A DNA stretch of 64,000 bases from Mytilus californianus. Lineage: Eukaryota > Mollusca > Bivalvia > Mytilida > Mytilidae. The stretch covers positions 10,527,501 to 10,591,500 of the forward strand of contig NW_026262690.1 in the NCBI RefSeq assembly GCF_021869535.1. Reading direction: 5' to 3'. Of this stretch, positions 1 to 11,220 are shown one piece after another (position 1 is the first letter of the stretch; the number at the start of each line of letters is the position of its first letter). The notes under the pieces were generated by a model, which did no database searches, was not told the DNA's origin, and saw only the letters and a program-made list of their open reading frames with translations. The translations under genes were made by a program, and so were the position numbers.

Positions 1-779
1 ATAGAGGGTGTTAAAAAGGAGGGTTCACACTCTGTCTATTCAAATATGAAAAGTTGTTGAAATCTTAGGAAAAAATATAATTTGCATATTTCTTTATTTC
101 CAAAAAAAAAACAGCGCTAATAAAACATGAGATATGAAAAATGTCATGTTTAATCTTTATATCATATGCTTCAAAAGAGAAAAGGATAAAATGGGATGTT
201 TTATAACTACAAATTATTACACTACTGGCAGCTTATTTAAGTTCTGGTTGGCTAGTTGGTCTTGCAAATCAATAAGATTTTTCATGATGTTAATTAAGAT
301 TGACAATATGCATAATATTAAGGAAAATTTGTTAAAAAAATCATTATCACCAAAAGTTCAAATCTATTTTTTTTTCCATTCAGATTCTAGGTGGCTAGAA
401 CTAAAAGCAGAGGACATTATCTAATTCACCAACTCCTCATATGTCCTACACATTTTATGTAACACATGTACCCTTTTTTAATATTCTGAAGTCATGTCTT
501 GTATAATATCAATATTTTATTCATTATCAACTGAAATTTTCTCAATTTTGGGGTTGCATGTGATTACGTCAGAATTCTACTTGCCTGCATCATATAGCAT
601 TAGGAAATTTAACCAAAAACATAAATCTACTCTTTCAATTTGAATCGTCAGTACTTTAGAACTAAAAATTAAATATTTATAACATTAAGATATCAGCCAA
701 CTAAGCAAATCTTGGAAATTAAGTATTTTCTGTAGTTTTAATGGTTTATTATATACATATATTTACAAATGTATACATA
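1..779. other. Non-coding, no feature recognised
   Basis: A+T-rich sequence with scattered stops in all frames. The longest open frame (96 codons at 134-424) has low-complexity composition and no recognisable motif. I see no repeat that I can match to other parts of the window. Confidence 0.5.
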
Positions 780-1183
780 CCCTGCCACATCCAGTCTGTG
801 TTTTTGTTACTTGTTTTTCTGCTTTGTATCGATCTGATGAGTTAAGCCCTTTTCAACTGATTTTGATGTTTGTTCATATGTTGTGCTGGAACTCCACTGT
901 CCCAGGTTGGGTTGGGTTGGGGCACCTGCAAACATATTTAACCCCGCCACGTTCTGTATGTGCTTGTCCCAAGTCAGGCGCCTGTAATTCAGTGGTTGTA
1001 GTTTAATGCTGTATATCGTATTTGTTTTTTCGTTCATTGTTTTGTACTTAAACATGCCGTATATTTTTTCTGTTTAAATTGTTTTACATTTGTCATTTAG
1101 GGGCCTTTTATGGCTGACTATGTCGTATGGGTTCTAGTGGAGAGTTGTCTTATTGGCAATCATACCACATCTTCTTATTTTTA
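780..1183 (+). repeat. Retroelement 3' tail (T2-related)
   Basis: This stretch has the same order of short boxes seen in the longer tails at 40645-41290 and 30205-30842, here read on the plus strand. It has a TTTAACCCCGCC box, then TGTCCCAAGTCAGG, then GGGGCC, then GAGAGTTGTCTTATTGGCA, and ends in CATACCACATCTTCTTA. It has no reading frame of interest. It is probably the 5'-truncated 3' UTR of a Penelope/Naiad-like element. The family assignment is inferred from shared boxes, not from an alignment. Confidence 0.6.
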
Positions 1184-1251
1184 TATGTAGTACAATTTAT
1201 AATATTGACTATAACTATATCATAATCATAATTGAAAGGACATTTGTTTAC

Positions 1252-1876
1252 CTGCAGCTAATTTTGTTTTGACATCAAATGTACCAACTCCTTTTCTACT
1301 ACTATTTGCATGATGCGTTTTTTCCAATCTAATTCGAGTAATATCTCCACATTCTGTACATTGAATATACAAAATACCTGTAATACCATAAGGTTTTACT
1401 CCCAAAGAATTATTATGTAATTGTAAAGGGACTAGACATTTGGAACATTGTTTCAACTGCTGAACAATATAGTTTAGTTCGACAACAATTCTACAGTGGT
1501 TCAAAGGAAGTAAATCAGTAGGAAGTAAGCCAATGTCAACATTTAAATTACATTCATCATCAACAACTACTTCATCTTGTATAGCAGGTACAGACTCAAA
1601 AGCAACATTAAAAAAAATCAGATGTTTCAATGGTTTTCAGTTGGCCATAAGTGAGTCAGGCTCTAATTTTTGACAATGAACTGAGTCAAATGATGGTATA
1701 TCAGGGTGGTCTGATTGAAATCTATTCCTGTAAAAAAGTAGCTCTTGGATTCGTTGTTTTTTGTCTACATTCTCTTTTTTGGAAAATTCCTTGTTTGTTA
1801 ACTTTGAGACATTGTTTAGCAGAAGATACAATAATTTTACGATTGTCGTGATTTTATAAAATTCTTCATCGTTCAT
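1252..1876 (-). pseudogene. Mutator-like transposase, N-terminal exon
   Basis: One minus-strand frame runs from an ATG at 1876 to about 1252, broken only by a TGA at 1637-1639. It has two CxxC pairs (QCSKC and QCTEC) followed by FDVKTKLAAG. That order resembles the N-terminal part of Mutator-like transposase domain proteins common in molluscs, where a similar FDV.TKLA motif precedes the catalytic region. Directly after the AAG codons the minus strand reads CAG|GTAAAC, a good splice donor, so the exon probably ends at 1252 and the tail seen past it is intron. No downstream catalytic exon is visible at 1-1200, so the rest lies outside the window or is lost. The in-frame stop suggests a dead copy, though it could be a local error. 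Family recognised by motif memory only. Confidence 0.55.
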
Positions 1877-2468
1877 GCATTTGCATTATTTCATTGACTT
1901 ACGTTTTAGAAACTTACCACAATATCTTTTTTCTTTTGGGTATGTCTACGTGTTGAAAATTCGTAAGACAGCTTTAAAATATACCGTAATGAATACCGAT
2001 TATAATAAATATTGATAGTCATTCTAGTATAAACATAAAAGCTGGTTACTTGTCAAAATATTGAAAGCAAGTTTCTTCCGAGATTCAAAAATTGCTGATA
2101 TCTATATCAACAAACCGTAAAAGGGTGGCGACTTCAAGTTTTAAATACCGTCCTATTGTAATTTTCATGAATTCTGAATCGAGAAAGCAAAAACTTAGAA
2201 TAATAATTGCTAGTGTAACTATATTAATTTTAATCGAGAACAGAGTAAATATTTTGCGACGGCCGACCGATTACCGTTATGACTGCGCATCAATCTGCGC
2301 AATGGACGCGAAAATTTAAACCCGTGAGCCCTCTTAACATAAACTGACAAAAAGTTACACTTGAAATATCAAATTGATCATGAATTTAAAAACATAAGCT
2401 CTCGTATTGCCATTTTATCCAGAATTAAAAGACATATTTAGATACAAGTAGCAGAACGTAATTGTTTA
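1877..2468. other. Non-coding spacer
   Basis: This lies between the Mutator-like exon and the non-LTR 3' end. The 75-codon frame at 2092-2319 has no motif. Nothing further can be supported. Confidence 0.4.
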
Positions 2469-3112
2469 ATGCTTCTATTCTTCCCATATTTGATTTTTTT
2501 TTGCTCAATATCGTTAAATAGAAACGAAGACAGAATTCAAAGAATTGTAAAGATGGATAAAAGAGCTGGCAGAATTATACTGGGGGCAAAAATATTAACA
2601 ACTACTGTAAATATTTCTAAAGTGCTAAAATGGTCAAATTTCAAATATAGGATTTCCTATTATAAAATGATTTTTATTCATAAATTCTCTATATTCTATA
2701 TCTTCAGAATGTTTCGATGATGCGAAGATCAAAGTGACCGTTTGGAATAAAATTCTTTTACTATTGAAATAATCGATCTGGTTTGAGGCCTTACACAACT
2801 TAAAATATATATAGCTCCAAATGAAGAACAAATAACTATGTAAAAAACTGGGCACTTTTAAAAGAAAATCTTAGATTTTTCAGCTGTAAATGATATGGGG
2901 CCACTCTGACATGCCTTTGTGTGTTTGTTTGTTGTGTAATTTAGTTTTTTTGATTTAAACACAATCGTTTAGTAAATATTGTATTTTCTGTTAAAGAAAT
3001 GGTTATGTATTTTTTTAGAGGGCATCAAGGTTGATTAGTGAATTTTAATGGAGTCACCCTCCAAAGATAAAGTCATTATTATTATTCTTATTAGTACTAT
3101 TATTATTATCAT
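2469..3112 (+). mobile_element. Non-LTR retrotransposon 3' end (jockey/CR1-like)
   Basis: The frame at 2520-2680 encodes a piece with the pattern R-I-Q-R-I-V-K..KRAGRIIL followed by a Y-K-M-I hydrophobic stretch. This matches the region after the reverse transcriptase in jockey/CR1-type ORF2 proteins, where a 'LQKRAARII' motif precedes the C-terminal tail. The coding part is 5'-truncated and interrupted by stops. It is followed by a 3' UTR ending GATAAAGTCATTATTATTA, an AATAAA-like signal plus ATT-rich tail. The same tail type ends the element at 56232-57511, so these are likely related families. Exact clade not determined. Confidence 0.65.
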
Positions 3113-5599
3113 TGTATATCAAATATACGTTAATGTCAAACACAATTGCGTTTTACCCAGAACTAATCAAAAGTAAAATAACAAAAATACCGAAATCAAA
3201 GTAAAATTCAAAACGGAAAGATCCTTATCAAATGGCAAAAACAAAAGCATTTAGGTCTTAAACGGTTATTTTGTAATAGTTTATCATTGAACTTTCGCTG
3301 ACTTACAAACCGTATACAAATTATGAACAGTTCAGAAAAGGGCACTTGGATACGCTTGATCCCCCTTGAATGGACCAGTCTAGATAGGAATTTATATGAC
3401 AGATAAACAGTTTTCAGACCGATATGTACAAATAAAAGTTGCCTAATTGCATCGAAATGCACAGATAAAATGGCAGTAACATAATTTAACAATCAATATA
3501 TTACACAGTTTTAGCTTTAAATAAATACCGTCGTATGGTTTTATTAAACTTGGGGATCAATTTATACTTTTGAATTTCAACTTTCAAAATAATGATTATT
3601 CATTTTATAAATAATTTTGCTGAATACCTATACACCCCTTAATTACATCTGAAAAATTAATGTTCTGCATAATAACCTTTTGGTATGTTTACACTGTATT
3701 TGTTATTTTTGATCTGTCAGTAATCAGGATATAGACTCTTACATACCAGACTATAAGAACACAGAAAGATATATCTTCCTACAACCAGTTTTATTAAACG
3801 GCTTGTTAAACAACTTCTACTCAAACCGACCGAGATGCATTAAGTTCTTTAGAGTAATGTAATCTGCTAATTTACATTGACATAAATCAAAAATGGTCAC
3901 GTTTTTTTCTGTCCAGTCCAATTGATGTATATATATCTGTTATTTTGACAGTTGTATGGTAAAAAATGCACATTAACTTCATAATCGTACTAAAACAGCC
4001 TAAATGTAACATCTTTAGGGGTTTGAGTGGCTAGCTCAATACATGTATAGACTAGACTTCATTGCAAGATTGATCAGCATTATCAAATTGAAACTCAATG
4101 TATTGCATGAAAACACATACGTCTTTTCAGTCAGTTGTCATTCATTTTACACGTCTAAATTTATCACCCACTTAAAAAAGATATAACATTTACCTTTCCT
4201 AGAATTGTACGTCATAATCATATATAATAGACCGTCATAAGACAATATATTAGAACCACAGTAAAACAGTATGTAAAAAAATACATAGAAGTGTTCAGTA
4301 ATGATGTGTTTTACAAAGAAATAACTACAAATACAACAAATTTAAAGGTTTCATTAATATCGTTTCATATAAATAGAAAAATACCATTATCTTCAATTTT
4401 CTAGCCATTGCATACTATCTTGTATTCCTATGCTGTTAAAATAGAATAATTTATAAAGTTAATATTTGAAATCTACTCTAAAGTCGACCATGGACATTAA
4501 AGTGTCGCTTATGATAATATCATTAGATTAGATACTTTAAGCTCGCTATAGTAAATGTTTCGATTTGTGCATTATTCAAGAATCGCCCGCTGGACACAAG
4601 AAACTTATACAATGTTTATTTCATTCAGTAAATGTGAGAATTTTATGACATTGATTGTTTATTATTGTATTGCTTATCCCCACACAATGTTCTTGGGATT
4701 GTTGGCATATCTGTAATTGCGGATAATGATACATTCAACTTAGTTCTTGAATATGAGGCGGTTTCGAGACTAACATTCTGTATAAGCAACATTGATAAAA
4801 GACTGTTTTGAACTTAGGTGTTTTGATTTTTATATGTCGTTAGGTTGCTGTTTTATGGATACCCAACAGGGTAACGATTATTTAACTGTGAGAAAGGGAA
4901 AGGGTGGAGGTTATGATTATTTCCTTAAAAAAAAGTATTCAGATTGAAACACACATTCAATTTGTTCACTCATTTTTAGAGAAGGTATCTCTGCTCATAA
5001 TAGAACTATTGTAAAATTTCATCAGGTATATGGAGTCCTGTTGTAAGTCAATAATTCGTACTTCACCCGAAGCCTTTATGAAGTGGTCTCTGTCGACCCT
5101 CTGTGCCGAAATTACACACAAAATTGTTCTAATTTTCATCTCTCATACATTAATAACAACATATTACCCTTGGTGTTAAACAATTATTAAGATACTTCTA
5201 CCAATTCTACGGGGATTATGAGATGTAATATTTGGCGATTAATTCGTATATTCATAAGACTTTTGGATTATCCGAGTAAACAGTACAGTAGTTTTTTCAT
5301 TCATCCCTTTCCGGCAAAGCCGAAGCTAACTGTAGATTTTAACCAACTCCGTGCGTCCGTCAGCGTGTCCTTTCATATCAAAATAAGTTACATTTGGATC
5401 AAGTTTAGTTTACATAAAGAATTTTGCGCAATTACGCAACTGATCACAACAACCATCCAGAAGATCCCTAATCACAGATTGACTTCATATCGATCAACAA
5501 TATAGAGAATGATAGAACACTGATCCATATGAAAAACAACACCTCGGACCATTATTCTGTGTCTGGTAGCCTCTACATACAACTAAGAATGAGCCATAC
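3113..5599. other. Long non-coding interval
   Basis: No open frame with a recognisable domain was found on either strand. The sequence is A+T-rich with no obvious tandem or inverted structure. Parts around 4800-5300 look like diverged dispersed repeat, but I cannot match them to another copy in the window. Confidence 0.4.
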
Positions 5600-7860
5600 A
5601 CGTTAAGAAGTATACATTAGGACAACAATTAACTAGGACAAATTCAGCAAAGAAAACGTTATCAGAAATAATTTGAAAAAATAAAAGAGCTAGAATACCT
5701 AAACATGATAATAGATTATGGAATCGCACAGGCTACTTACCAAATGATTCCTGGACTAAATATGGGAGCATATCAATGCTACTCACGAAGAAAATCAAAC
5801 CAAAAAAAGCAAAATTGGAAAAAATCTGGTGTCAGCTCCCTCTAAAATAAAATTTATAACATATGAAGTCTCCATACTACACAAACAGTTAGAATAATTC
5901 AATGGCAACACAGTACTAATACAAAACTCGATTTGCATGAAGACATTATGAACGCATCAGACAAGATCCTTCGATGATAAAAAAATCAAAGATTCTCATT
6001 TTCTTAGGTCAATCATACTCTACGAAAGCGGGAATGGAAACTTCTACCCCAAAGGTAATGAATAATATATTCAAAGACCAGTTTTCAGTGCTAGCTTAAA
6101 CTAATTCAAATTCTATTTTCAATGAGGAACATGACAAGTGTGTAAAGCAAGATGCAGAAATAATTGTGTTAAGTGTTTAACTTTATTCACGGTGAATCAT
6201 CATTTGCGGAATACCCGACAACTTTACTCCAAAATATATTTAGGTAAAACATTTCTTGGTGCTATTACAAAGGGTCTACAGTCTCCAGTCCATAAAACAA
6301 CAGACGAAACAAAACCAGGCATTACTGTAACCTCTATTATATGTAAAATATTAGAACTTTGTATTAGATCTAGGATCGAAGGCAGTCTCAACAAACATCA
6401 AAATAAATTTAAAGAAGGTTCCACCATGTCCGTATCTTTCAATTAATATTGCTCTCTTAATCACCGACGCAATGACGCAGGCCATAGATAAAAACGAATG
6501 TCTCATCTCAATTACTCTCGATGCTGAAAAAGGTTTCGATGGTGTAGACCATATCGATTATTTTGGAAATTATACAACCAAAGATTTACAGGATCAACCT
6601 GGAAATTGATGAAGGACTGTGTAACAAAACCTCTACACAGGTTAAATATCAAGGCTGTAGCTCAGAACCTTTCATAAATCGACCGAGCGTCAAACAGGGA
6701 GAAATGATCCCTACTAATTTCTATAAGGCTTACAGTAAGAACATACTGGATACACTTGAACCAATTACGTAAGCTGTTCCAAGTGCGCAAATTACATAAT
6801 GCTGTGTGCAAACTTAAAATTTGATGCCTTAACTCAACTCTGTATCATCTAAAACTGTATTGCAAGTCACATAGTTAAGATTAATAGTAAAAAACAGAAA
6901 TTCTGCTAAAAAGAAAAATAGAAATAAAGAAGTAAATCTTAGGCTTTTAAATCTTTAAGACAAGTGAAAAGCAGAACAGTTTAATCATTTTGGTATAGAA
7001 AGACAGAACGAAATAGCACAACATAGGGAATAGATTATTTACTGTAAGAGCAACTATGTTCTCCCTTAATGGAACAAAACTACATGGAATAAATGGACGA
7101 ACATATTTGGTACCCTGAATGCGTTATGGAATTGAAATTCTCAACTCTACTAACTTAAAAAAATTAGAAATCTTAATAAAACTTTAAAATCTACTGTCAC
7201 TACAACAACGAACTGATGATGCTGCTATTAATATCATATACTTCAAACGGAATCCGTTAAACAATTTATTCATAAAGCAAATAATTATTTCCCTATTTCC
7301 AAGAATATCAAAAGATGTGAGCTCAATGGAACATGGAATAGGAACTAGGCAATTGGCAACAGCAGAGTATCAATCCAATAGTTGTAATATAAACGTGGAG
7401 AATATTATAAGATCCTATGAATTGCCATCAAATCATGAATTCATACTTAATTCGAAGAAAAAATAGAAAAAAAAATAGGGTTGACACAACATGGAAAATA
7501 TAAAAAAAAGAGATGGACCGAAATAGCAGAAAACCAAATTTACACTTGCATGTATAGAAATAAACATTTGGAACTTTCGGAAACCATTTTTTTAGGAGCA
7601 GTGTCAGAGACCACCTAAAGTATAAATCAAACTTGAAGTACACAGGAACTTATGCAACCCAAAGTGTTGTCTCTCGTTTGGAAAAATCAAAGTCGACGGC
7701 ATGACAATCACGTCATTTAATTTATAGAGGACAAACTGAAACTGATAGTCGATTGCAGCATCTATATTCGCATAGCTTTATTTTGCTTAGGTGCTATAGA
7801 AAGACTATGCAAAGACTGGGTATATACCTTTTATATGAAGACAACTAAATTAGTGTGTAA
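5600..7860 (+). pseudogene. Decayed non-LTR retrotransposon ORF2
   Basis: Pieces of one reverse transcriptase are spread over several frames in the correct order. PVHKTTDETKPGITVTSI near 6290-6340 corresponds to the 'PVHKKG..NYRGITLTS' region. LDAEKGFDGVDH near 6520-6550 is motif A, with the catalytic Asp in FDGVDH. EPFINRPSVKQGEMIPTNFY near 6665-6725 corresponds to motif B ('GVRQGG.LS..FY'). Around 7110-7440 there is GIEIL and, later, EHGIGTRQLA, matching the conserved C-terminal region after the RT domain. Near 7590-7690 there is TGTYATQSVVSRLE. Many frameshifts and stops separate these, so the copy is old. The endonuclease part upstream of 6100 is not recognisable. The start at 5600 is a guess. 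Confidence 0.65.
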
Positions 7861-8292
7861 GAAAAAAGTAAACTGTTAACTACTAATTAGTCTCTACAAA
7901 ATATGAAAAAGCCTAATTGCTATCGGTCGTGAGAAAATGTAATAACAATATGATTTTTAATATATTTCAAGTACAATTACTTGATATTTAGAAATGTGAT
8001 ATACTACAAATTACGAAAGTTAAATTCTATGACAATCGTAAATTTTATATCCTAGATAAAATGTACTTAAATTTCATTGAATTTTTGAGATTTTAAATCT
8101 TTTACTTTGAATCTTAAAATTATATAAAACTTGAAAAACCTGACGTGATATCGTCTACAAATAGTTTAATTAATGTTTTATTAAAGATGTTTATCCGCTT
8201 TATATGGATATACTGTTTTAATTTTCCTGTCAAATCGATATGTACAGAGTGTAAATACAAGTTTGTTTATTTTCATTTTATTCTTACATATT
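7861..8292. other. Non-coding spacer
   Basis: A+T-rich sequence between the decayed non-LTR element and the inverted-repeat-bounded element. No feature recognised. Confidence 0.4.
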
Positions 8293-8300
8293 TGTAGGAC

Positions 8301-8432
8301 TCGGAGGTGCGATGGGGACGCTTAAGTGCGATGGTCACGCTGAAGTGCGATGGTCACGTTGAAGTGCGATGGTCACGCTGAAGTGCGATGGTCTTTGCCG
8401 AAATGCGATGGTCTGATCGCTGAAGTGCGATG
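8301..8432 (+). repeat. Subterminal minisatellite, left arm
   Basis: About six imperfect copies of a ~19-20 bp unit built on GAAGTGCGATGGTCACGCT. The unit is the reverse complement of that in the right arm at 10275-10424. Subterminal repeats of this kind are often transposase binding sites in DNA transposons; that role is inferred. Confidence 0.75.
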
Positions 8433-8825
8433 GTCTATGTATGTCCTTAGTTATAGTTTCATACTAAATAAGAGCTCGTTCTCTTTAAGTTTGCTGCATG
8501 GAGACATTAATCTGCGTTAACAGTTTATCTTTACTTTGTTCCCCTCATCTGAGATTACTGTATATGTTATAGTAATCTCAGCTCATGAGTTCTACGCCAA
8601 GTTTACCGTAATATCATAAGACGGAGAGTCTGTCTGCGGACCCGTATGTTGTTAGAGATTTCCAAGCACCATCGTACGTAAAAAACAAAATTTCTGTAAA
8701 TTTCGAAAAAGGATCTGCTACAGAGAGGCTAAATTCTCCCTGTTTACTAATTATTTCACTTTACCTGTAGTATTAAGAATTTGTTTACTTGTATTCGTGT
8801 TGAATATACAAAAACATTCCATATA

Positions 8826-9317
8826 TATATATATGATGAAAGAGATGATTTTTCATTTCCTATCGTTAATTATCCATTTTTAGATGGTGACGTTCCCTTG
8901 TCACCATCTTACGGTGTTTATATATCTCAACTTGTACGATTCGCTCGTGTATGTAACAATGTTTTAGATTTTAACGAGAGAAATTTATGTATTACTGAAA
9001 AATTATTACACCAGGGTTTTCGATATCACAAACTAGTCAAAACATTTACTAAATTTTATCATCGGTATAAGGACATCATTCGTAAATATAGCTCAACATG
9101 CAGACTTCTTATACGTTCAGGTATTTCACATCCAATTTTTTATGGAAATATTCTTTATAAAGCACAAAAATGTCAGTATTCACCTCTGAAGCTAACAAAA
9201 CCTTTAAATAGACTTATTAAGAAGGGATATAGTTACGATACTGTTGTCAGGTCATTAAAGATTGCATATTTTGGCGTTAATATTGATTCACTTATAGGGT
9301 CTTTGCATCGCTACTAA
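8826..9317 (+). pseudogene. Naiad/Penelope-like RT, C-terminal fragment
   Basis: An open frame of about 160 codons starts abruptly at the YDERDDFSFPIVNYPF motif and runs to a TAA. It shares YGVYISQLV, the FNERN...K.L.QGFRYHKL block and the HPIFYGNI block with the minus-strand copy at 41982-42611. It therefore covers only the part after the catalytic YxDD motif: RT motif E/thumb and C-terminal region. The frame is intact but 5'-truncated, as expected of an incomplete reverse-transcription product. It continues into a ~640-bp 3' UTR. Sequence upstream of 8826 is the host DNA element. It cannot be active alone because motifs A-C are missing. Confidence 0.8.
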
Positions 9318-9958
9318 ACACATTTATTTAAAAACCAGTTGTTGCATGACACGGGTTATGTTCTTCTCATATATGTTATGATGGTATGATACTAAACCCC
9401 TAACGGGAAGGATTGTGCCTGATATTCATATGATGAAGACATAATCTTTCAATCAGTTTAATTGAAGTCTGGAGCTGGCATGTCAGTTAACTGCTAGTAG
9501 TCTGTTGTTATTTATGTATTATTGTCATTTTGTTTATTTTCTTTGGTTTCATCTTCTGACATCAGACTCGGACTTCTCTTGAACTGAATTTTAATGTGCG
9601 TATTGTTATGCGTTTACTTTTCTACATTGGCTAGAGGTATAGGGGGAGGGTTGAGATCTCATAAACATGTTTAACCCCGCCGCATTTTTGCGCCTGTCAC
9701 AAGTCAGGAGCCTCTAGCCTTTGTCAGTCTTGTATTATTTTTAATTTTAGTTTCTTGTGTACAATTTGGAGTTTAGTATGGCGTTCATTATCACTGAACT
9801 AGTATATATATTTGTTTAGGGGCCAGCTGAAGGACGCCTCCGGGTGCGGGAATTTCTCGCTGCATTGAAGACCTGTTGGTGACCTTCTGCTGTTGTCTGT
9901 TCTATGGTCGGGTTGTTGTCTCTTTGACACATTCTCCATTTCCATTCTCAATTTCATA
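9318..9958 (+). repeat. 3' UTR / tail of Naiad-like element (T1)
   Basis: Non-coding continuation of the RT fragment. Other copies lie at 21185-21600 (minus), 22160-22312 (plus), 29032-29130 (minus) and 48138-48203 (minus). Landmarks in order: the SECIS-like fold at 9368-9432, TTTAACCCCGCCGC, GCGCCTGTCACAAGTCAGGA, GGGGCC, GTTGTTGTCTCTTTGACA and the end CCATTTCCATTCTCAATTT. The several copies share this 3' end while starting at different points, which is the mark of 5' truncation during target-primed insertion. CATAT occurs at both junctions and may be the target duplication. Confidence 0.75.
9368..9432 (+). promoter_or_regulatory. SECIS-like element in 3' UTR
   Basis: Read by eye, this fits a form-2 eukaryotic SECIS. 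The 5' core is ATGA at 9378-9381 and the 3' core is TGAT at 9420-9423. Helix II pairs 9383-9392 with 9410-9419, nine of ten positions allowing G-U. Exactly 12 nt after ATGA comes the AAA bulge (9394-9396). A mini-helix CCC/GGG follows (9398-9400 with 9405-9407). Helix I pairs CATAT (9368-9372) with ATATG (9428-9432). SECIS elements recruit SBP2 and the Sec elongation factor to read UGA as selenocysteine. No folding program was run. The minus-strand relative at 21491-21557 has the same layout but a weaker helix II. Confidence 0.6.
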
Positions 9959-10274
9959 TTTTCTCTAGTAAAAACACATACGGTGATAAGTTCATTAGGC
10001 ACTTATTATATTGCGTTTTAAACTGCTATCACATTTTCAGTCATTGAAATAAAAACTGGTTTTAATGGAAAGAAAATCTTTGCATGTAGCGGCTGGAACG
10101 ATCGTATGAACGTTGACTTCTTTTTGTCCAAAGTAAACTAAAACGTTACAATTATGACTGGAAATTTTCTCGATGGTTTAATTAATAAACAAGAAAGCTG
10201 CTTCTAGCAAACGTATTTACTTCTTCATCGACATGTGAACATGAAAAACACTAAACATATAGTTTATGTAAAAC

Positions 10275-10424
10275 ACCGCACTTCAGCGTAACCCCCCTCG
10301 TACTTCGGCGTAGCTATCAACAAGATAGCGTAACAATGGCACCATCGCACTTCAGCGTGATCAAAAACGTGTAACCATCGCACATCAGCGTGATTATCGC
10401 GGTTCGTTGTGCCATCGCGGTTCA
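10275..10424 (-). repeat. Subterminal minisatellite, right arm
   Basis: About five irregular units of CCATCGCACTTCAGCGTGA type, more diverged than the left arm and in opposite orientation to it. It lies directly inside the right inverted end. Confidence 0.65.
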
Positions 10425-10699
10425 GAGTCCTACATATTTAACAAAATATAGAATGATACTTTGTTCGGTTAGTTTTTACAAATAGAGCCAGACAAAAAAA
10501 TGAATATATCTGATACTTGTACAGGCAATAATTGGCTACTTATCTTACAAGTCATGCCTAAAATTTGGATCAGATTATCATTTAAATAGTTTCATAGTCA
10601 CACTATTCCGAAAAACGCTGCACAAAAATCTACAATTGAGCCTAACATGAACCCCCTCCAAAACGAGAGTGAGGAGAATACTGATGTTTATGTTTGGGT

Positions 10700-11131
10700 C
10701 AGCCCTTGGATGATGTAAACTTCCCAAAAAAAAAACATGTATGGCATATGGTGCAATGGTAGAAGGTGTATGGTGCTATGGTGTATGGTGTAAGAGGAAT
10801 GGTGCAATGGTGTAACGTGCGATCGGTAATGGTGTGAATGAATGGTGTACGACATTTAAAACAATGCAAAATATTGATAAGAACTGATTTCTAATTTTAT
10901 ACATTAATTTACAATATTGTGATCAAAATTCGTTTTTTAAAAAAAATAAATAATTTTGTAGTCGCACGTTTTTTTTTAAATTAAATTGCATTATGGTGTA
11001 ATGTGTAAGGTGTATGGTGCAAGGGTGTAACGTGTAAGGTGTAATGGCACAGGGTATATGGTGTAATGTTGTATGGTGAATGGTGTAATGGTGTATGGTG
11101 TTAGTGGGAAGTTTACACCATCTAAGGACTG
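10700..11131. mobile_element. Fold-back element with 27-bp inverted ends and internal minisatellite
   Basis: 10700-10726 (starts CAGCCCTTGGATGATGTAA) and 11105-11131 are inverted repeats, 24 of 27 positions matching. Between them lie two blocks of GGTGTAATGGTGTATGGTG-like tandem repeat (about 10741-10860 and 10990-11104) flanking an A+T-rich core. A second, one-sided copy sits in the satellite at 51057-51318 in the opposite orientation. No coding capacity. It resembles a non-autonomous DNA element (MITE or fold-back type). No clear target duplication was seen. Confidence 0.65.
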
Positions 11132-11220
11132 TGTAAAAAGTAAAGGGAACTCAACGTATAATACTAATATCCTACACAAGTGGTTTTAAATAAAGTCATC
11201 ACGTACACTCGAGATTTAAA

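Larger units (their letters stand above)
8293..10434. mobile_element. TIR-bounded DNA element with mirrored minisatellite arms
   Basis: The left end begins TGTAGGACTC (8293-8302) and the right end finishes GAGTCCTACA (10425-10434), its exact reverse complement. Inside each end the match continues imperfectly into a GCGATGG box. Next to the ends are short tandem arrays in opposite orientation: GAAGTGCGATGGTCACGCT-type units on the left, CCATCGCACTTCAGCGTGA-type on the right. TATT occurs just outside both ends and may be a target duplication. No transposase is visible, so it is probably non-autonomous. A 5'-truncated RT element (8826-9958) has landed inside it. The superfamily is unknown to me. 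Confidence 0.65.

Noticed and set aside
807..1055. Minus-strand 82-codon frame
   Set aside because: Antisense to a retroelement tail with no motif.
10700..11131. CRISPR-like array because of regular GGTGTA repeats
   Set aside because: No unique spacers of constant length; this is a minisatellite inside a eukaryotic fold-back element.
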